DNA from: Ovis canadensis | Taxonomy: Eukaryota > Chordata > Mammalia > Artiodactyla > Bovidae | Assembly: GCF_042477335.2 (NCBI RefSeq) | Contig: NC_091264.1 | Span: 34,411,386-34,475,385, forward strand | Direction: 5' to 3' | Length of the DNA stretch: 64,000 nucleotides | Shown here: piece by piece, positions 11,969 through 21,999 of the stretch | Numbering within the stretch: the first letter of the stretch is position 1 | How the letters are laid out: each line of letters opens with the position of its first letter | Program-made: the position numbers and the translations under genes | The notes under the pieces: generated by a model | What the model saw: the letters and a program-made list of their open reading frames with translations, nothing else | What the model was told of the DNA's origin: nothing | The model's database searches: none

Positions 11969-12003
11969 TTTCAAACTACTTGATTGCTTCAGTGTAAGAT
12001 AGT
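11140..12003 (-). CDS. ENPP5: ENPP5 first coding exon (5' UTR tail plus codons 1-276)
   Basis: The acceptor is ttcttatacag, so the exon starts at 12,003; 35 bases of 5' UTR precede the ATG at 11,968-11,966. An upstream in-frame TTG at 11,974 would add two residues, but ATG matches the human N-terminus (MTSK). The exon ends at 11,140 in the second-to-last residue of ILPREG, split after GAAG, with donor GTCAGC. It encodes the signal peptide and most of the catalytic domain, including the nucleophile threonine and six of the seven zinc-site residues. Confidence 0.93.
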
Positions 12004-12375
12004 CTGTATAAGAAAAATATAGAAGTTAATGGCAATAATTTTGTTTAACATACTTTACCCAAAACAGAGAATGATGGCGCTTAGTAATCCCAGTTATAGT
12101 ATACATCACAGCCTGGAAGGTTTATGTTGCAGAATTTCACCTTAAACAAGAAACATGGGGCTCTCTATATCAAAGCTAAGACATATATTCACACTTTAGA
12201 AATTGTTTTAGTTTCTAAGAACTTACCAAAGCATTTCCTCAAAGAAATTATGTAAATTATCTCCCCAAATATCATTTTAAAAGATGAAATAATTTGCATC
12301 AACTTTTCTGAAACATTTTCAGGTTGACTCAGACTTCTGGCTCCTGCTCATGGACATTTATATATGTCCAAATAT

Positions 12376-12474
12376 TCCGGGAACTGGTGATGGACAGGGA
12401 GGCCTGGCATGCTGCAGTCCATGGGGTTGCAAAGAGTCGGACATGACTGAGTAACTGAACTGAACTGAACTGAA
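12376..12474 (+). repeat. BovB LINE 3' terminus
   Basis: About 100 bases: gtgatggacagggaggcctgg through the characteristic terminal repeats of gaact (12,455-12,474). Confidence 0.85.
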
Positions 12475-12721
12475 ATACCTGTGGACACATTCATCATTAG
12501 TGTTAGGCTGTAGGAACCTAGCAACAGGAGTTAGCACTAGCAAATTCAAAAATAATATTTTTAAAAAATACATATGTAAACCTCCATGTTTCAATGGCAA
12601 GGCCTTATGTTTGGTCCATCATAGTAAGAGATTAACTTGGTGTCTTGAAGTGACATAAAAATTGTGACATTCTAATATGTTTGTGAAACATAATCGACGT
12701 TCATGTATTAATAATCAAAGC

Positions 12722-12853
12722 ATGCGTGTGTGCTAAATTGCTTCACTCATGTCTGACTCTACGCAGCCCTATGAACTGCAGCCTGCCAGGCTCCTCTGTT
12801 CATGGGACTTCCCAGGCAAGAATACTGGAGTGGATTGCCATTTCCTTCTCCAA
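12722..12853 (-). repeat. BovA SINE fragment
   Basis: Single BovA monomer, reverse, ending at ttgccatttccttctcc; no tRNA head. Confidence 0.85.
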
Positions 12854-12865
12854 ATAATCAAAGTG

Positions 12866-13049
12866 TGTTGTTGTTGTTGTTTGGTCGCCCAGTCATGTCT
12901 GACTCTTTGAGACTCCATGGACTGCAGCACACCAGGCCTCTCTGTCTCTCACCATGTCCTGAAGTTTGCCCAAGTTCATGTCTATTGCATCAGTGATGCC
13001 ATCTAGCCATCTCATCCTCTGACGCTCTCTTCTCCTTCTGCCCTCAATC
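12866..13049 (-). repeat. BovB-type 3' end with GTT tail
   Basis: Reverse copy starting with a (TTG)n tail, then tcgcccagtcatgtctgact and the gatgccatctagccatctca block of the BovB 3' coding end. Truncated at ctgccctcaatc. Confidence 0.8.
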
Positions 13050-13144
13050 AAAGCATAGTCTTCTTTAAATAAAACAATTAGGGTTCTGAACTAAGTATAA
13101 CAGAAGTGTAAATCTGAAATTTGATGTTGACCTTCCTAATGTTA

Positions 13145-13354
13145 GTGGCTTCCCTAGTGGCTCAGTCGGTAAAGAGTCTGCCTGCAATGCAGGAAACTTG
13201 GGTTCGATCCCTGGGTCGGGAAAATCCCCTGGAGAAGGAAATGGCAACCCACTCCAGTATTCTTGCCTGGAGAATTGCATGGACAGAGGACCCTGGTGGG
13301 CTACAGTCCCTGGGGTCACAAAGAGACAAGACTAAGTAACTTTCACTTTCATTT
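13145..13354 (+). repeat. Bov-tA SINE with 12-bp target-site duplication
   Basis: Full-length: tRNA-derived head with A-box-like tggctcagtcggtaa and an intact B box (GGTTCGATCCC, 13,201-13,211), BovA body, and tail. Perfect TTCCTAATGTTA copies flank it at 13,133-13,144 and 13,355-13,366. Confidence 0.95.
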
Positions 13355-14599
13355 TTCCTAATGTTAAAATTCATCAACATTTAATCTTATCAGTGGTATG
13401 TGTAGAACAGGCACTTCCCAGGATTAAATAAATCTCTGGGGATCAAAGTGGTTGTAATTGTTGTTGTTCACTTGCCTCTATTTCTAAAAAGCTTTTATTC
13501 TATTCAAGAAAGCTAATAAGAGATAATATGAAAAACAATACATATGTAAATTTTGTCAGTTCTCATTGGGTTTGCAAATCCAGTAAGGATCTTTTGTTCT
13601 TTCCCTCTGCTCTTCATTCTTGCATGAAGTTATTTATAAGCCCACCAAACCTGGATCTAACTATATTTTGTGCCAAGAAATCTCTTGAATTCAGTTTTTG
13701 ACATCTTCCTAATTTGAATATGCTGAAGACATTTTTAAACCTCAGAAAAAGAACCTGTCTTGCCCTCCTATTTTATAAGTGCTGGTAAATAAAAACTGCT
13801 TGGCATGCCTGCTTTGCTATCAGGGGCAAGCATTCTGCTTCTGTTTTGTTTTGTCTTTTTTTTTTTTTTTAACCATGATTTCAGCATACCAGAGCATTAC
13901 TTAAACTGAAATTGTTGTAGGTATTGATCTCCAGACAATGGCTCAAAAATTAAATTTAAAAAACTTCCTCAAATGGCAAGAAACTTCCCAGTTCTGGAAG
14001 GAACATGAATAATCAGTTCCAATAAGGAACGGCAAAAATATTTACTAACATTTCTGGCTAAGAATGGTGGTTCTTCCTCTTCCTCTCTTCTCCTTCACTT
14101 TCTTATCACAAGAAAGGATACTATGAACCAAATATAATTTAAAGCTAAAAAATGAATCAACAACATGAAACATCTGACTTCTCCTCTATTGTAGTAAATT
14201 AATTCAGCAAACTGTAATAAGCAGGACCGAACTGCTTTCCTGGGACAAACGCAAATAAACAAAGGCTAACCATTGCCTCAAGCTTAGGAATGTCTGGTAA
14301 GAGGAACCAACATTATCACATCGATGACATAAAGCAACAAACAGGGACGCGGGGGTGGGGATGGAAGAAATCTGATTTCTTTCTTTTCTAACACAAAGTG
14401 CTTCATGGCGCTGTGGAATCCCTTGTTCTGGGTCCAGATTTCACTGGGCTGCTTTCCAATTCCTCGCCCCTCCAGCCCTTCCCCTAAAGACAGCCTTGGA
14501 AATCTAGGGGAAAGGGATGCCAAGAAAGGAGAGGAGAGAAAGTGAAGGATGAGTAGGTGTTTGTAGAGCGAACAGAAGAGGGTGATGCGTCTCCCCATC

Positions 14600-15250
14600 G
14601 TTTTCATCGGGATTTCATCCTAGCTCCGGGAAGGATCTCGGCGTAGGGTACGTTCCCAATTTTAGAACTCCAGCCCGCCCACCGAGGCCAGAAGATGTCC
14701 TAACGGGGGCTCTGTACAAGCGTGCAGTGGAAACGGGAGGAAGGATAGTTTGAGGGTCCCTAAAGAGGCAGGTGGGTCCCGGGGAGGCCAGCCTCCCACT
14801 TCCCCCGACTCTTACCCTCGCGGCGATCCGCTCAGTCCGCATCAGTGCGAGGGAAGGCCTGGAAAGGGATCCCTCCCGCAGACCCGGGGCAACAGCCAGG
14901 AGGCGGCGGGAGCAAGGGGTGCCCCCCGAACCCACAGACGCTCACCTGCTCGCCAACTCAACGCAGAGCACCTGACCAGCACTGCACCTGACCAGCACCG
15001 CCTACCGGCTGCAGGCCCCGCCTCTTGACTCCTATTGGCTACGGGACAGAGAGAAAGCCGGGCTCCTGGGAGTGGCTGCCCCGCCTGTCAATCAGTGGGG
15101 TGGGCACTGCGGGATTTGAAGGGTGGATCTGGCGGGAGCCAGGGGAGTGAGGGGTGACTTGGACCCAGCCTGGAGGCTCCAGGGGCAGGGAGGAGAAGGC
15201 GCCCCAGGGCTCGCTAAGGGACCCCTCTGCCGGATCACAGAACCATTCTG
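14600..15250 (-). promoter_or_regulatory. ENPP5: CpG-rich promoter of ENPP5
   Basis: A GC-rich, CpG-rich block in an otherwise AT-rich region, about 2.6-3.3 kb upstream of the ENPP5 start codon. Seen on the minus strand: a CCAAT box (15,038-15,034) and GC boxes GGCGGGG (15,022-15,016 and 15,085-15,079). No TATA box. A 15-bp direct repeat (GCACCTGACCAGCAC at 14,968-14,982 and 14,984-14,998) lies between the CCAAT box and the exon 1 donor. CpG-island promoters of this kind usually have several start sites. Bidirectional activity cannot be judged from sequence. Confidence 0.8.
14946..14990 (-). other. ENPP5: ENPP5 noncoding exon 1 (approximate 5' end)
   Basis: The donor GCAG/GTGAGC places the exon end at 14,946. 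The CCAAT box about 90 bases upstream suggests transcription starts near 14,950-15,000. The 5' boundary is a guess; the donor is directly visible. Confidence 0.5.
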
Positions 15251-16962
15251 CATTGTGCCTTTTCTAGAAGGGCAGTTATGCTGTGGTCAGTGATGCAGAG
15301 AGGTCATAGCGCTCTACCCCCAGTAGAGGTTGATGTGTTTCAACACTGTTTTCGTTAAAAGCTACTATTCTCTTACCCGATTTCTCATCCCCAGTTTTCT
15401 TCTGTTTTCTGATCACAAATAGGTAGCACCATACTCTGGACTTTGCTCCGAGGAACACCAGAGCACCCCAGGAGGTCAATGGGACTATGCAAAATCTAAT
15501 TTAAAAGGATTTAATTTTACTGTCCCGGTTTTTGCAAGGTCAGGTCCCTGAGGGATCTGCAATAGTGTGACGCCTGAGAATGCACGTATTACACCAAGCC
15601 AGGTTCAGAATCGGGTTAATTTGCACAGGCTGCGAGGCTGAATAGCTATGCCAGGCACCAGATTCTGCTCCTAGCTTTGTTTTTAAGTATGCAGGATTGA
15701 ACTTCGGATCTGACTCCTCTTTCTTGATCCTGTTTCTTCTAGTCCCATTCTGAAATAAATTAATTTTTTAGTGTTTTTTGTCTTGTTTTGTTTTGTAATG
15801 GATGTTATTTTTAGGCAGGAGGGAGTGCAGACAGGTACATAGTTTGCCAATATGATCAAGCTATATTTATCATAAATTATAGCAGTGACTTCCAGTTCCC
15901 CTGAAAGAATTTGTCCATCTACACAATTAATTCTGACCAATTAATTCTACACAAACCTAATTCTGACCACCCTGCAATGGGCAATAATATCTGCTGATTG
16001 TTGCAACTTAAATGTAAACATCTAATTAGCGTTAAAATGGAGAGCAGAACCAGTAGTTCTGGGTCCCCTGGACCTCACTTCCCTGGTACACCAGAACTGT
16101 AATGAATAGACAGCCTTGCTGAGAGTTAATTAAACAAGGCAAACATTTTGGTCATTGTTTTTTCTCCTTCTCTCAACTTCTCATAGAGGGACAGTACCTA
16201 CCCCTACCCCAATGACTCTTCCCACAGCGTCATACCACCCACAGGGGAATCTGGGCACTCTTCCACGGCCTTTTATTTGTAATAACTTGAGTTTATGGTT
16301 TTCCACATGTGGGATGGGGACTGAGAGGGAGACTGATGTCTGTATTTGGCCAGATTCAGTTGCAGTGAAGCTGAACAGGTTGTTCCAAGTCCCCAAAGCC
16401 CTGTCCTTTGAAATTGCCCCAACTTGGAACAGGGTGGCCCAATGTTATAAGTCTTTGTCCCCCCAGAATAGACCAACCCTATGTTCTCCCAAAACATTCA
16501 GAGAACAGGATATGCTGATTAGAGAGCAGAGTAGTGAAAACAGGCTTGTCTTTTACATGGATCGCTGAATACTGTTGGACCCTGTTCAGATGGCACTGCT
16601 TGGCTCTGCAAACTTTTTACGAAGACAAGATTGTATTCACAAGTCACCTCTGTGACACAGGCATGGTGCAGCTGTTAACCACAGTGCACAGCATGGAAAA
16701 TGACTCATGAGGGGCCCAGCGAGCGCCAGAGACACTGCCCAGATCTCCATGTAATGACATCTAGAGTCGACTGGCAGGCTCATGATATAACTCATGTTGC
16801 TAATAGGGAAAAAAATCTGGCTTACACAGTAGAGATAGAGGAATGATTGTGAAAACATGGAAATTCTGCTTCCACATCTGTGCCAGCCCTTTTGCTCTGT
16901 CTGTTGCCTTGAGTTCTGTCCAACTGCCATCACCTCTCAGCCAGTTATGGTCACCTAAGCTA
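15251..16962. other. intergenic, no gene seen
   Basis: Unique-looking DNA upstream of ENPP5. A 137-codon open frame at 16,155-16,568 has no recognisable domain and no exon context. No young SINE is present in this 1.7 kb, so proximal enhancer content is possible but not shown. Confidence 0.5.
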
Positions 16963-17160
16963 GCGATCCCCAACTTTTTTGGCACTGGAGACAGGTTTCA
17001 TGGAAGACAATTTTTCCACGGACTCAGGATGGGGTGGGGATGATTTAGGGATGATTCAAATGCATTACATTTATTGTGCACTTTATTTCTATTACAATTA
17101 CATCAGCTCCACCTCAGATCATCAGGCATTCGGTCCCAGAGTTTGGGGACCCCTGGCCTA
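16963..17160 (+). mobile_element. hAT-type nonautonomous DNA transposon remnant
   Basis: Begins gatccccaacttttttggca and ends gtttggggacccctgg, an imperfect inverted-end pair. The interior has tggaagacaatttttccacg and tgcattacatttattgtgca, typical of a mammalian Charlie-group element. An internal deletion is evident. Exact family not certain. Confidence 0.7.
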
Positions 17161-17667
17161 AACCACAAACTGGTTGACTGTTGCTATTCCTTTGTTTTAT
17201 ATTATTGAATTAATATAATTATTGATTAATATAATCACTGAGCTAGTAACATTTTTCTGCATAATGGTATAACAGAAGAATCAGCTTCTTTCATGGGTTT
17301 TGGGGTACAGATGGGGATTCCTCTACCTATCTAAAGAAGTCTAATAGGGGTTTGAGAGCAGAATTATTTTCTTTCTGAGGAACTAGAAGAGGTTTGAGTT
17401 AAAACTAAAATAGGATTTTTTTTTTTTAAATGAAGTCGCCAAGACAGGTTCTGCAACAGTCGTTTTCTCTTCAAAACTAGTGTATACACCATGGTAGGGC
17501 GAATGAGCAAATTATTTTACAAAAATTAAAAAAATCTTTAGGGTTGTAATATACTTCATCACAACAGTAAATTAAAGCAAAGTCTATCTCTTAAGCCTTT
17601 ATAGAACATTCTGCAAAATATGAGTCTCACATATTGAACAGCCATAGATTAAGAATCACAAGGATTC

Positions 17668-17776
17668 TCTTGGGCAAACTCTGGGAGATGGGGATGGACA
17701 GGGAAGCCTGTCATGCTGCAGTCCATGGAGTCACAAAGAGTAGGATACGACTTGGTGACTGAACAACAACAACAAG
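17668..17776 (+). repeat. BovB LINE 3' fragment
   Basis: gggcaaactctgggagatgg through gaacaacaacaacaa tail; about 110 bases, 5'-truncated. Confidence 0.8.
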
Positions 17777-17799
17777 GATTCTGGTTCTGGACTGACCTT

Positions 17800-18035
17800 T
17801 ATTATTTTTTTAATTTAAGTATAGCTGATTTATAATGTTTCAAGTGTACAGCAAAGTGATTCAGTTATATATATATATGTATATATATATATACACACAT
17901 ATATATATATATATAAATACACACTTTTTCAGATTCTTTTCCATTATAGGTTATTAAAAGACACTGAATATAGTTCCCTGTGATATATAGTAGGTCCTTG
18001 TTGTTATAATAGATAATTATTTATTTTATATATAA
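17800..18035 (-). mobile_element. L1 3' end with internal AT microsatellite
   Basis: Reverse of the ruminant L1 3' UTR: gtgtacagcaaagtgattca and agttccctgtgatatatagtag. A TA/CA-rich microsatellite at 17,866-17,916 has expanded inside the L1 body. Confidence 0.75.
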
Positions 18036-18040
18036 GTAAG

Positions 18041-18348
18041 TGAAAGTCACTTAGTCATGTCTGGCTCTTTGTGACCCCATGGACTATACAGTCCATGGAA
18101 TTCTCCAGGCCAGAATACTGGGGTGGGTAGCCTTTCCCTTCTCCAGGGGATCTTCCCAACCCAGGGATCAAACACAGGTCTCCCACATTGCAGGCTGACT
18201 GTTTACCATCTGAGCCACCAGGGAAGCCCAAGAATACTGGAGTGGGTAGTCTACTCCTTCTCCAGGGGATCTTCCCAACCCAGGAATTGAACCGGGGTGT
18301 CCTGTATTGCAGACGGATTCTTTACCAGCTGAGCTACCAGGGAAGCCC
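18041..18348 (-). repeat. Bov-tA SINE, dimeric form
   Basis: Reverse orientation, with two tRNA-derived heads (gagccaccagggaagccc at 18,212-18,229 and gagctaccagggaagccc near 18,331-18,348) separated by a short stretch of BovA body. The same arrangement recurs at 55,060-55,368. Confidence 0.9.
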
Positions 18349-18714
18349 ATTTTATGTATAGTAATGTGGATCTGTTGATCCCAAATTCCTGACTTAGCCC
18401 TAATTTCTGATTATCCCCTATCTCTAGGGATGACTTTTCACTTGATAAGTAGTAGTACTTCACTGTACTCAGCAGAAGTACAACTCAATGAATGAAAAGT
18501 TAAATTATAGACTACTTAAAGATTTAGTCCAAGTATTTTTATGCTTATTAGTAATTTAGGCTGCTAATGCTATATTTGTACCTAATAGGACTGTATTTCC
18601 ACATATTTAGTATGCTTTACCCTCAGAAAGTTTTATGGAAGTCAAATATAACCTTGTAAACTTCTTTGCACTACCAGATTTTGCAAATTGTATTCATAGT
18701 ATATTATTTTTTCT

Positions 18715-19042
18715 AGAGTTACTGGAACAAACCACCACCACCTGGATGGCTTAGGTCAACAGAAATGTATTCTTTCACAGCTTTGGAAGCTTGAAATCTG
18801 AAGTCCAGATGTTGGCAGGGCCACCCTCCTTCAGAGGCTCCAAGGAAGAATACTGTCTTGTCTCTTCCAGTTTCCACTGGTTTTGGCATTCCTGGGCCTG
18901 ATGCAACTCAGCTCCAATCACTGCCCCCATTGTCACGTGCTGTTTTCCTCTTTAAGTCTCTATGTCTTCACGTGGCCTTGTTATGCGGGCATCAGTCACT
19001 GGAATGAAGGCCCCTTTAATCCAATAAGACCTTATCTAAATT
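18715..19042 (-). mobile_element. degraded MaLR-type LTR
   Basis: Contains acagaaatgtattctttcac, gcttgaaatctgaagtccag and gtcttcacgtggccttgtta, the reverse of MST/MLT1-type LTRs. Old, non-coding retroviral-like remnant; subfamily not certain. Confidence 0.6.
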
Positions 19043-19049
19043 TAACTAG

Positions 19050-19612
19050 TCTAACTGAGAAAGACAAGTATCATATGATATCACTTATATGTGAAATCTA
19101 ACAAAAAAATGGTACAAATGAACTTGTTTACCAAACAGAAATAGAGTCGCAGATGTAGAAAACAAACCTATGGTTACCAGGGGTAAGTGGGGAGGGATAA
19201 ACTGGGAGATTGGGATTGACATATACACATTACTATATATACAATAGGTAACTAATAAGGACCTACTATATAGCACAAACTCTACCCAATACTGTAATGC
19301 CCTATATAGGAAAAGAATCTTAAAAAGAGTGGATATATGTATATGTATAGCTTATTCTTTTCCTGTACACCTGAGCCTAACACATTGTAAATCAACTATG
19401 CTGCTGCTCAGTGCTCAGTCATGTCTAACTCTGTGACCGCATGGACTGTAGCTTGCTAGGCTCCTCTGTTCATGGAATTCTCCAGGCAAGAATACTGGAG
19501 TGGGTAACCATTCCCTTCTTCAGGGGATCTTCCCGACCCAGGGATCAAATCCGGGTCGTAAATCAACTATACTCTAATACAATTTTTTTTAATTTTAATA
19601 AATAAAACACTA
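19050..19612 (+). mobile_element. L1 3' end, split by a SINE
   Basis: Sense L1 3' UTR: ggtacaaatgaacttgttta, cctatggttaccaggggtaa and ggacctactatatagcacaa. A BovA SINE interrupts it at 19,400-19,557 and the L1 resumes to its T/A-rich end. Confidence 0.85.
19400..19557 (-). repeat. BovA SINE inserted in L1
   Basis: Reverse copy lacking the tRNA head, ending gggatcaaatccgggtc. The 13-bp duplication GTAAATCAACTAT flanks it at 19,387-19,399 and 19,558-19,570. Confidence 0.93.
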
Positions 19613-20027
19613 AAAATATTAACTAGTTACAGCTGCAAAAAAAAAAAAAAAAAAAGTTACAGTTGGTTTCCAAAGCAGGTCCTCTTCTGAGGTTCCAGGT
19701 GAATGTGAATTTGAAGAGAATACTATTCAATCCAGTACATGTGGCTAGCAGAATGTTTAATTTTATAGCTCAGCCTACATCCAATGTCCTGACAACATCT
19801 ATTACTGACAAGGATGCAGAGAAATTGCAGTGATAATACACTGCTGATGTGAATGGTACAGCTGCTTTGGAAAACAGTTTGTAAGTTTCCTATAAAATTA
19901 CATGTACACTTACTATACACCTCAGGAATCCCACTTGTAGGTATTCAACCAATAAAAATGAAGATATCACTCCAAAACTTACAAGCAGATTTTTAATAGC
20001 TTTAATCAGCATTAAAATCTAGAACCA

Positions 20028-20157
20028 TGGGACTTCCCTGCCTGTCCAGCAGTGAAGACTCTGTGTTTCCAGCGAAGGAGATGTGGGTTTGATCCCTGAT
20101 CCAGACGCTAAGATCCCACATGCTGCAAGACAAGGTCAAAAAGTTTAAAAAAAAAAA
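20028..20157 (+). repeat. CHR SINE
   Basis: gggacttccctgcctgtccag head, B-box-like gtgggtttgatccctgatc, then aagatcccacatgctgcaag and a poly-A tail. Confidence 0.85.
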
Positions 20158-20229
20158 ACCTTGGGTGTACCTGTGGTTGATTCTTGTTGATGTATGTGAA
20201 GCAATTATCCTTCAATTAAAAAAAAAAAA
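20158..20229 (+). mobile_element. L1 3' terminus, 72 bases
   Basis: Only the extreme L1 3' end is present: ggttgattcttgttgatgta and tatccttcaattaaa, ending in poly-A directly after the CHR SINE. Confidence 0.8.
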
Positions 20230-20231
20230 GT

Positions 20232-20491
20232 GTGATGCTGAAGCTCTAGTACTTTGGCCACCTCATGCGAAGAGTTGACTCATTGGAAAAGACTCTGATG
20301 CTGGGAGGGATTGGGGGCAGGAAGAGAAGGGGACAACAGAGGATGAGATGGCTGGATGGCATCACTGACTTGATGGACGTGAGTCTGAGTGAACTCCAGG
20401 AGTCAGTGATGGACAGGGAGGCCTGGTGTGCTGCGATTCATGGGGTCATAAAGAGTCAGACACGACTGAGTGACTGACCTGACTGACTGAA
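20232..20491 (+). repeat. BovB LINE 3' end
   Basis: Coding remnant [19 protein letters not shown] and [19 protein letters not shown], then the 3' terminus with a ctgactgactga tail. Confidence 0.9.
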
Positions 20492-21624
20492 GTGGGGGGA
20501 AAAGGAAAAATAAAAGTTGGAAACAACCCAAATATCCCTCAACAACGCATAGATATGCAAGTTCTGGTATGTCCATAAATGGAAGATTATTCACCAATAA
20601 GAAGGAATGAAGTATTGATACATGCAACAACCTGGAGGAATCCCCAAAGCATTTTGTTAAATGAAAGAAGTCAGAAACAAAATGCCTATTTATTCTATGT
20701 TTCATTTATATGACATTCTAGAAAAGGCAAAGTGATAGGGATGGAAACCAGGTTGCTGGCTTCCAGGGGCCAGGAGTGAAGGGGTTGAGGGTATTGGCTA
20801 CAAAGATGCACAGGGGAACTTTCTGATGTAAGGGACTTTTGATTGTGATGGTGGTTGCCTGACCAAATTTGTCAAAATCCAGAGAACTATACACCTGAAA
20901 ACACACACTGAATTTTATCATATGTAAATTATACCTCAAAAACAACTGCAATAAAAAATAAGCCCTGGGTCGTGCTTTTCCCCACAAACAGTCATGAATT
21001 AAGCCTAATGAAGTCTGACTTTTAGTGGCCACATTTCTGTGGGTAGCCATGAGTCAATCAATCAGCTCAGTGTGCAGCATGTAAGAACTTGAACTTGCAA
21101 GTCTGGGGACTCCTTGGGGCCCCCTGCTTTGCTGGTTCTCATGTTCTTTCACCTGATGAAGCAAAGTCTGGAAACTATACAGCAAAGTTAACCATAAACT
21201 ATTATTTTCTAGGGTGGAACTTAATGTCACTTGCTGAACAATAAAATCAGTTTAGAATGTGTCTAATGCAGACAGGAGGGGGAGTTGTCTTTTGATATCT
21301 GGTTTGAGGTCTATTTTGAAAGAAGAAGTTCTCAGAAGTCAAATAGAAAATTGCACCATATTTGTGGTGTTTGGGGTGAAAACCTTTAGTCAAAACCATA
21401 GTCTCAGTTCTTCATGGAGAATATCATTTAGAAGCCTTTTAGTACTACTTAGTTTAAGTTCATTATTTATTTTGAAATGTATTGGCTTACCATGGGTATT
21501 GTAATTTTGCAAATTTATTCCAAGTCTAGGAGGATCTAAACCTACTGTCCTATTCTCACACCAAAAAGACATATTATCTATTCTAGGTACTTATATTCAT
21601 TTGTCTAATTTTCTGTTTTTGGCC

Positions 21625-21728
21625 TCACTGCACAGCATGTGGGATCTTAATTTCCTGACCAGGGGTTGAACCCACATCCTCTGCATTGGAAGCTTGACTC
21701 TTAACCACTGGACCATCAGGGAAATCCT
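21625..21728 (-). repeat. CHR SINE, head portion
   Basis: Reverse: gcatgtgggatcttaatttc and ctggaccatcagggaaatcc. Confidence 0.8.
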
Positions 21729-21766
21729 AGGTATTTACATTTAAAATGTACATTTAATCATCTTTA

Positions 21767-21974
21767 AGGCCTTTCCACATAGCTCACTGGTAAAGAATCC
21801 ACCTGCTGAGTAGGAAACATGGGTTCGATCCCTGGGCTGGAAAGATGCCTTGAAGAAGGAAATGACAACTCATTCCAGTATTCATGCCTGGGAAATGCTA
21901 TGGAAAGAGGAGCCTGCCAGGCTATAGTCCATGGGATCTGCAAAGAGTCAGACACAACTTAGCAACTAAACAGG
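21767..21974 (+). repeat. Bov-tA SINE
   Basis: Diverged but complete: tRNA head with B box gggttcgatccctgg, BovA body, and gagtcagacacaacttagca tail. Confidence 0.9.
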
Positions 21975-21999
21975 ACTACAAACATCTTTTGCACTATTA

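Larger units (their letters stand above)
12004..14945 (-). other. ENPP5: ENPP5 first intron (5' UTR intron)
   Basis: Inferred from an acceptor at 12,004 and the only good donor in the GC-rich promoter, GCAG/GTGAGC at 14,946/14,945. It contains three SINEs and BovB fragments; 13,400-14,600 shows no feature. Alternative noncoding exons are possible. Confidence 0.6.
19755..20945 (+). mobile_element. old L1 3' end, split by later insertions
   Basis: Degraded L1 ORF2/3' UTR: tgacaaggatgcagagaaat and aatcccacttgtaggtattc at the left, then ataaatggaagattattcac and ctggcttccaggggccagga at the right. CHR, L1 and BovB fragments occupy 20,028-20,491. Sense orientation; no usable frame. Confidence 0.75.

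Noticed and set aside
13145-13220. tRNA gene
   Set aside because: A and B boxes are present, but only as the tRNA-derived head of a Bov-tA SINE; no complete cloverleaf is expected. The same applies to all other SINE heads.
14750-15028. plus-strand coding gene in the CpG-rich promoter
   Set aside because: Two overlapping frames with proline/arginine-rich low-complexity translations, typical of GC-rich promoter DNA; it runs antisense to ENPP5 exon 1.
16155-16568. 137-codon open frame upstream of ENPP5
   Set aside because: No recognisable domain, signal peptide, splice context or promoter; low-complexity start. Consistent with chance in unique DNA.
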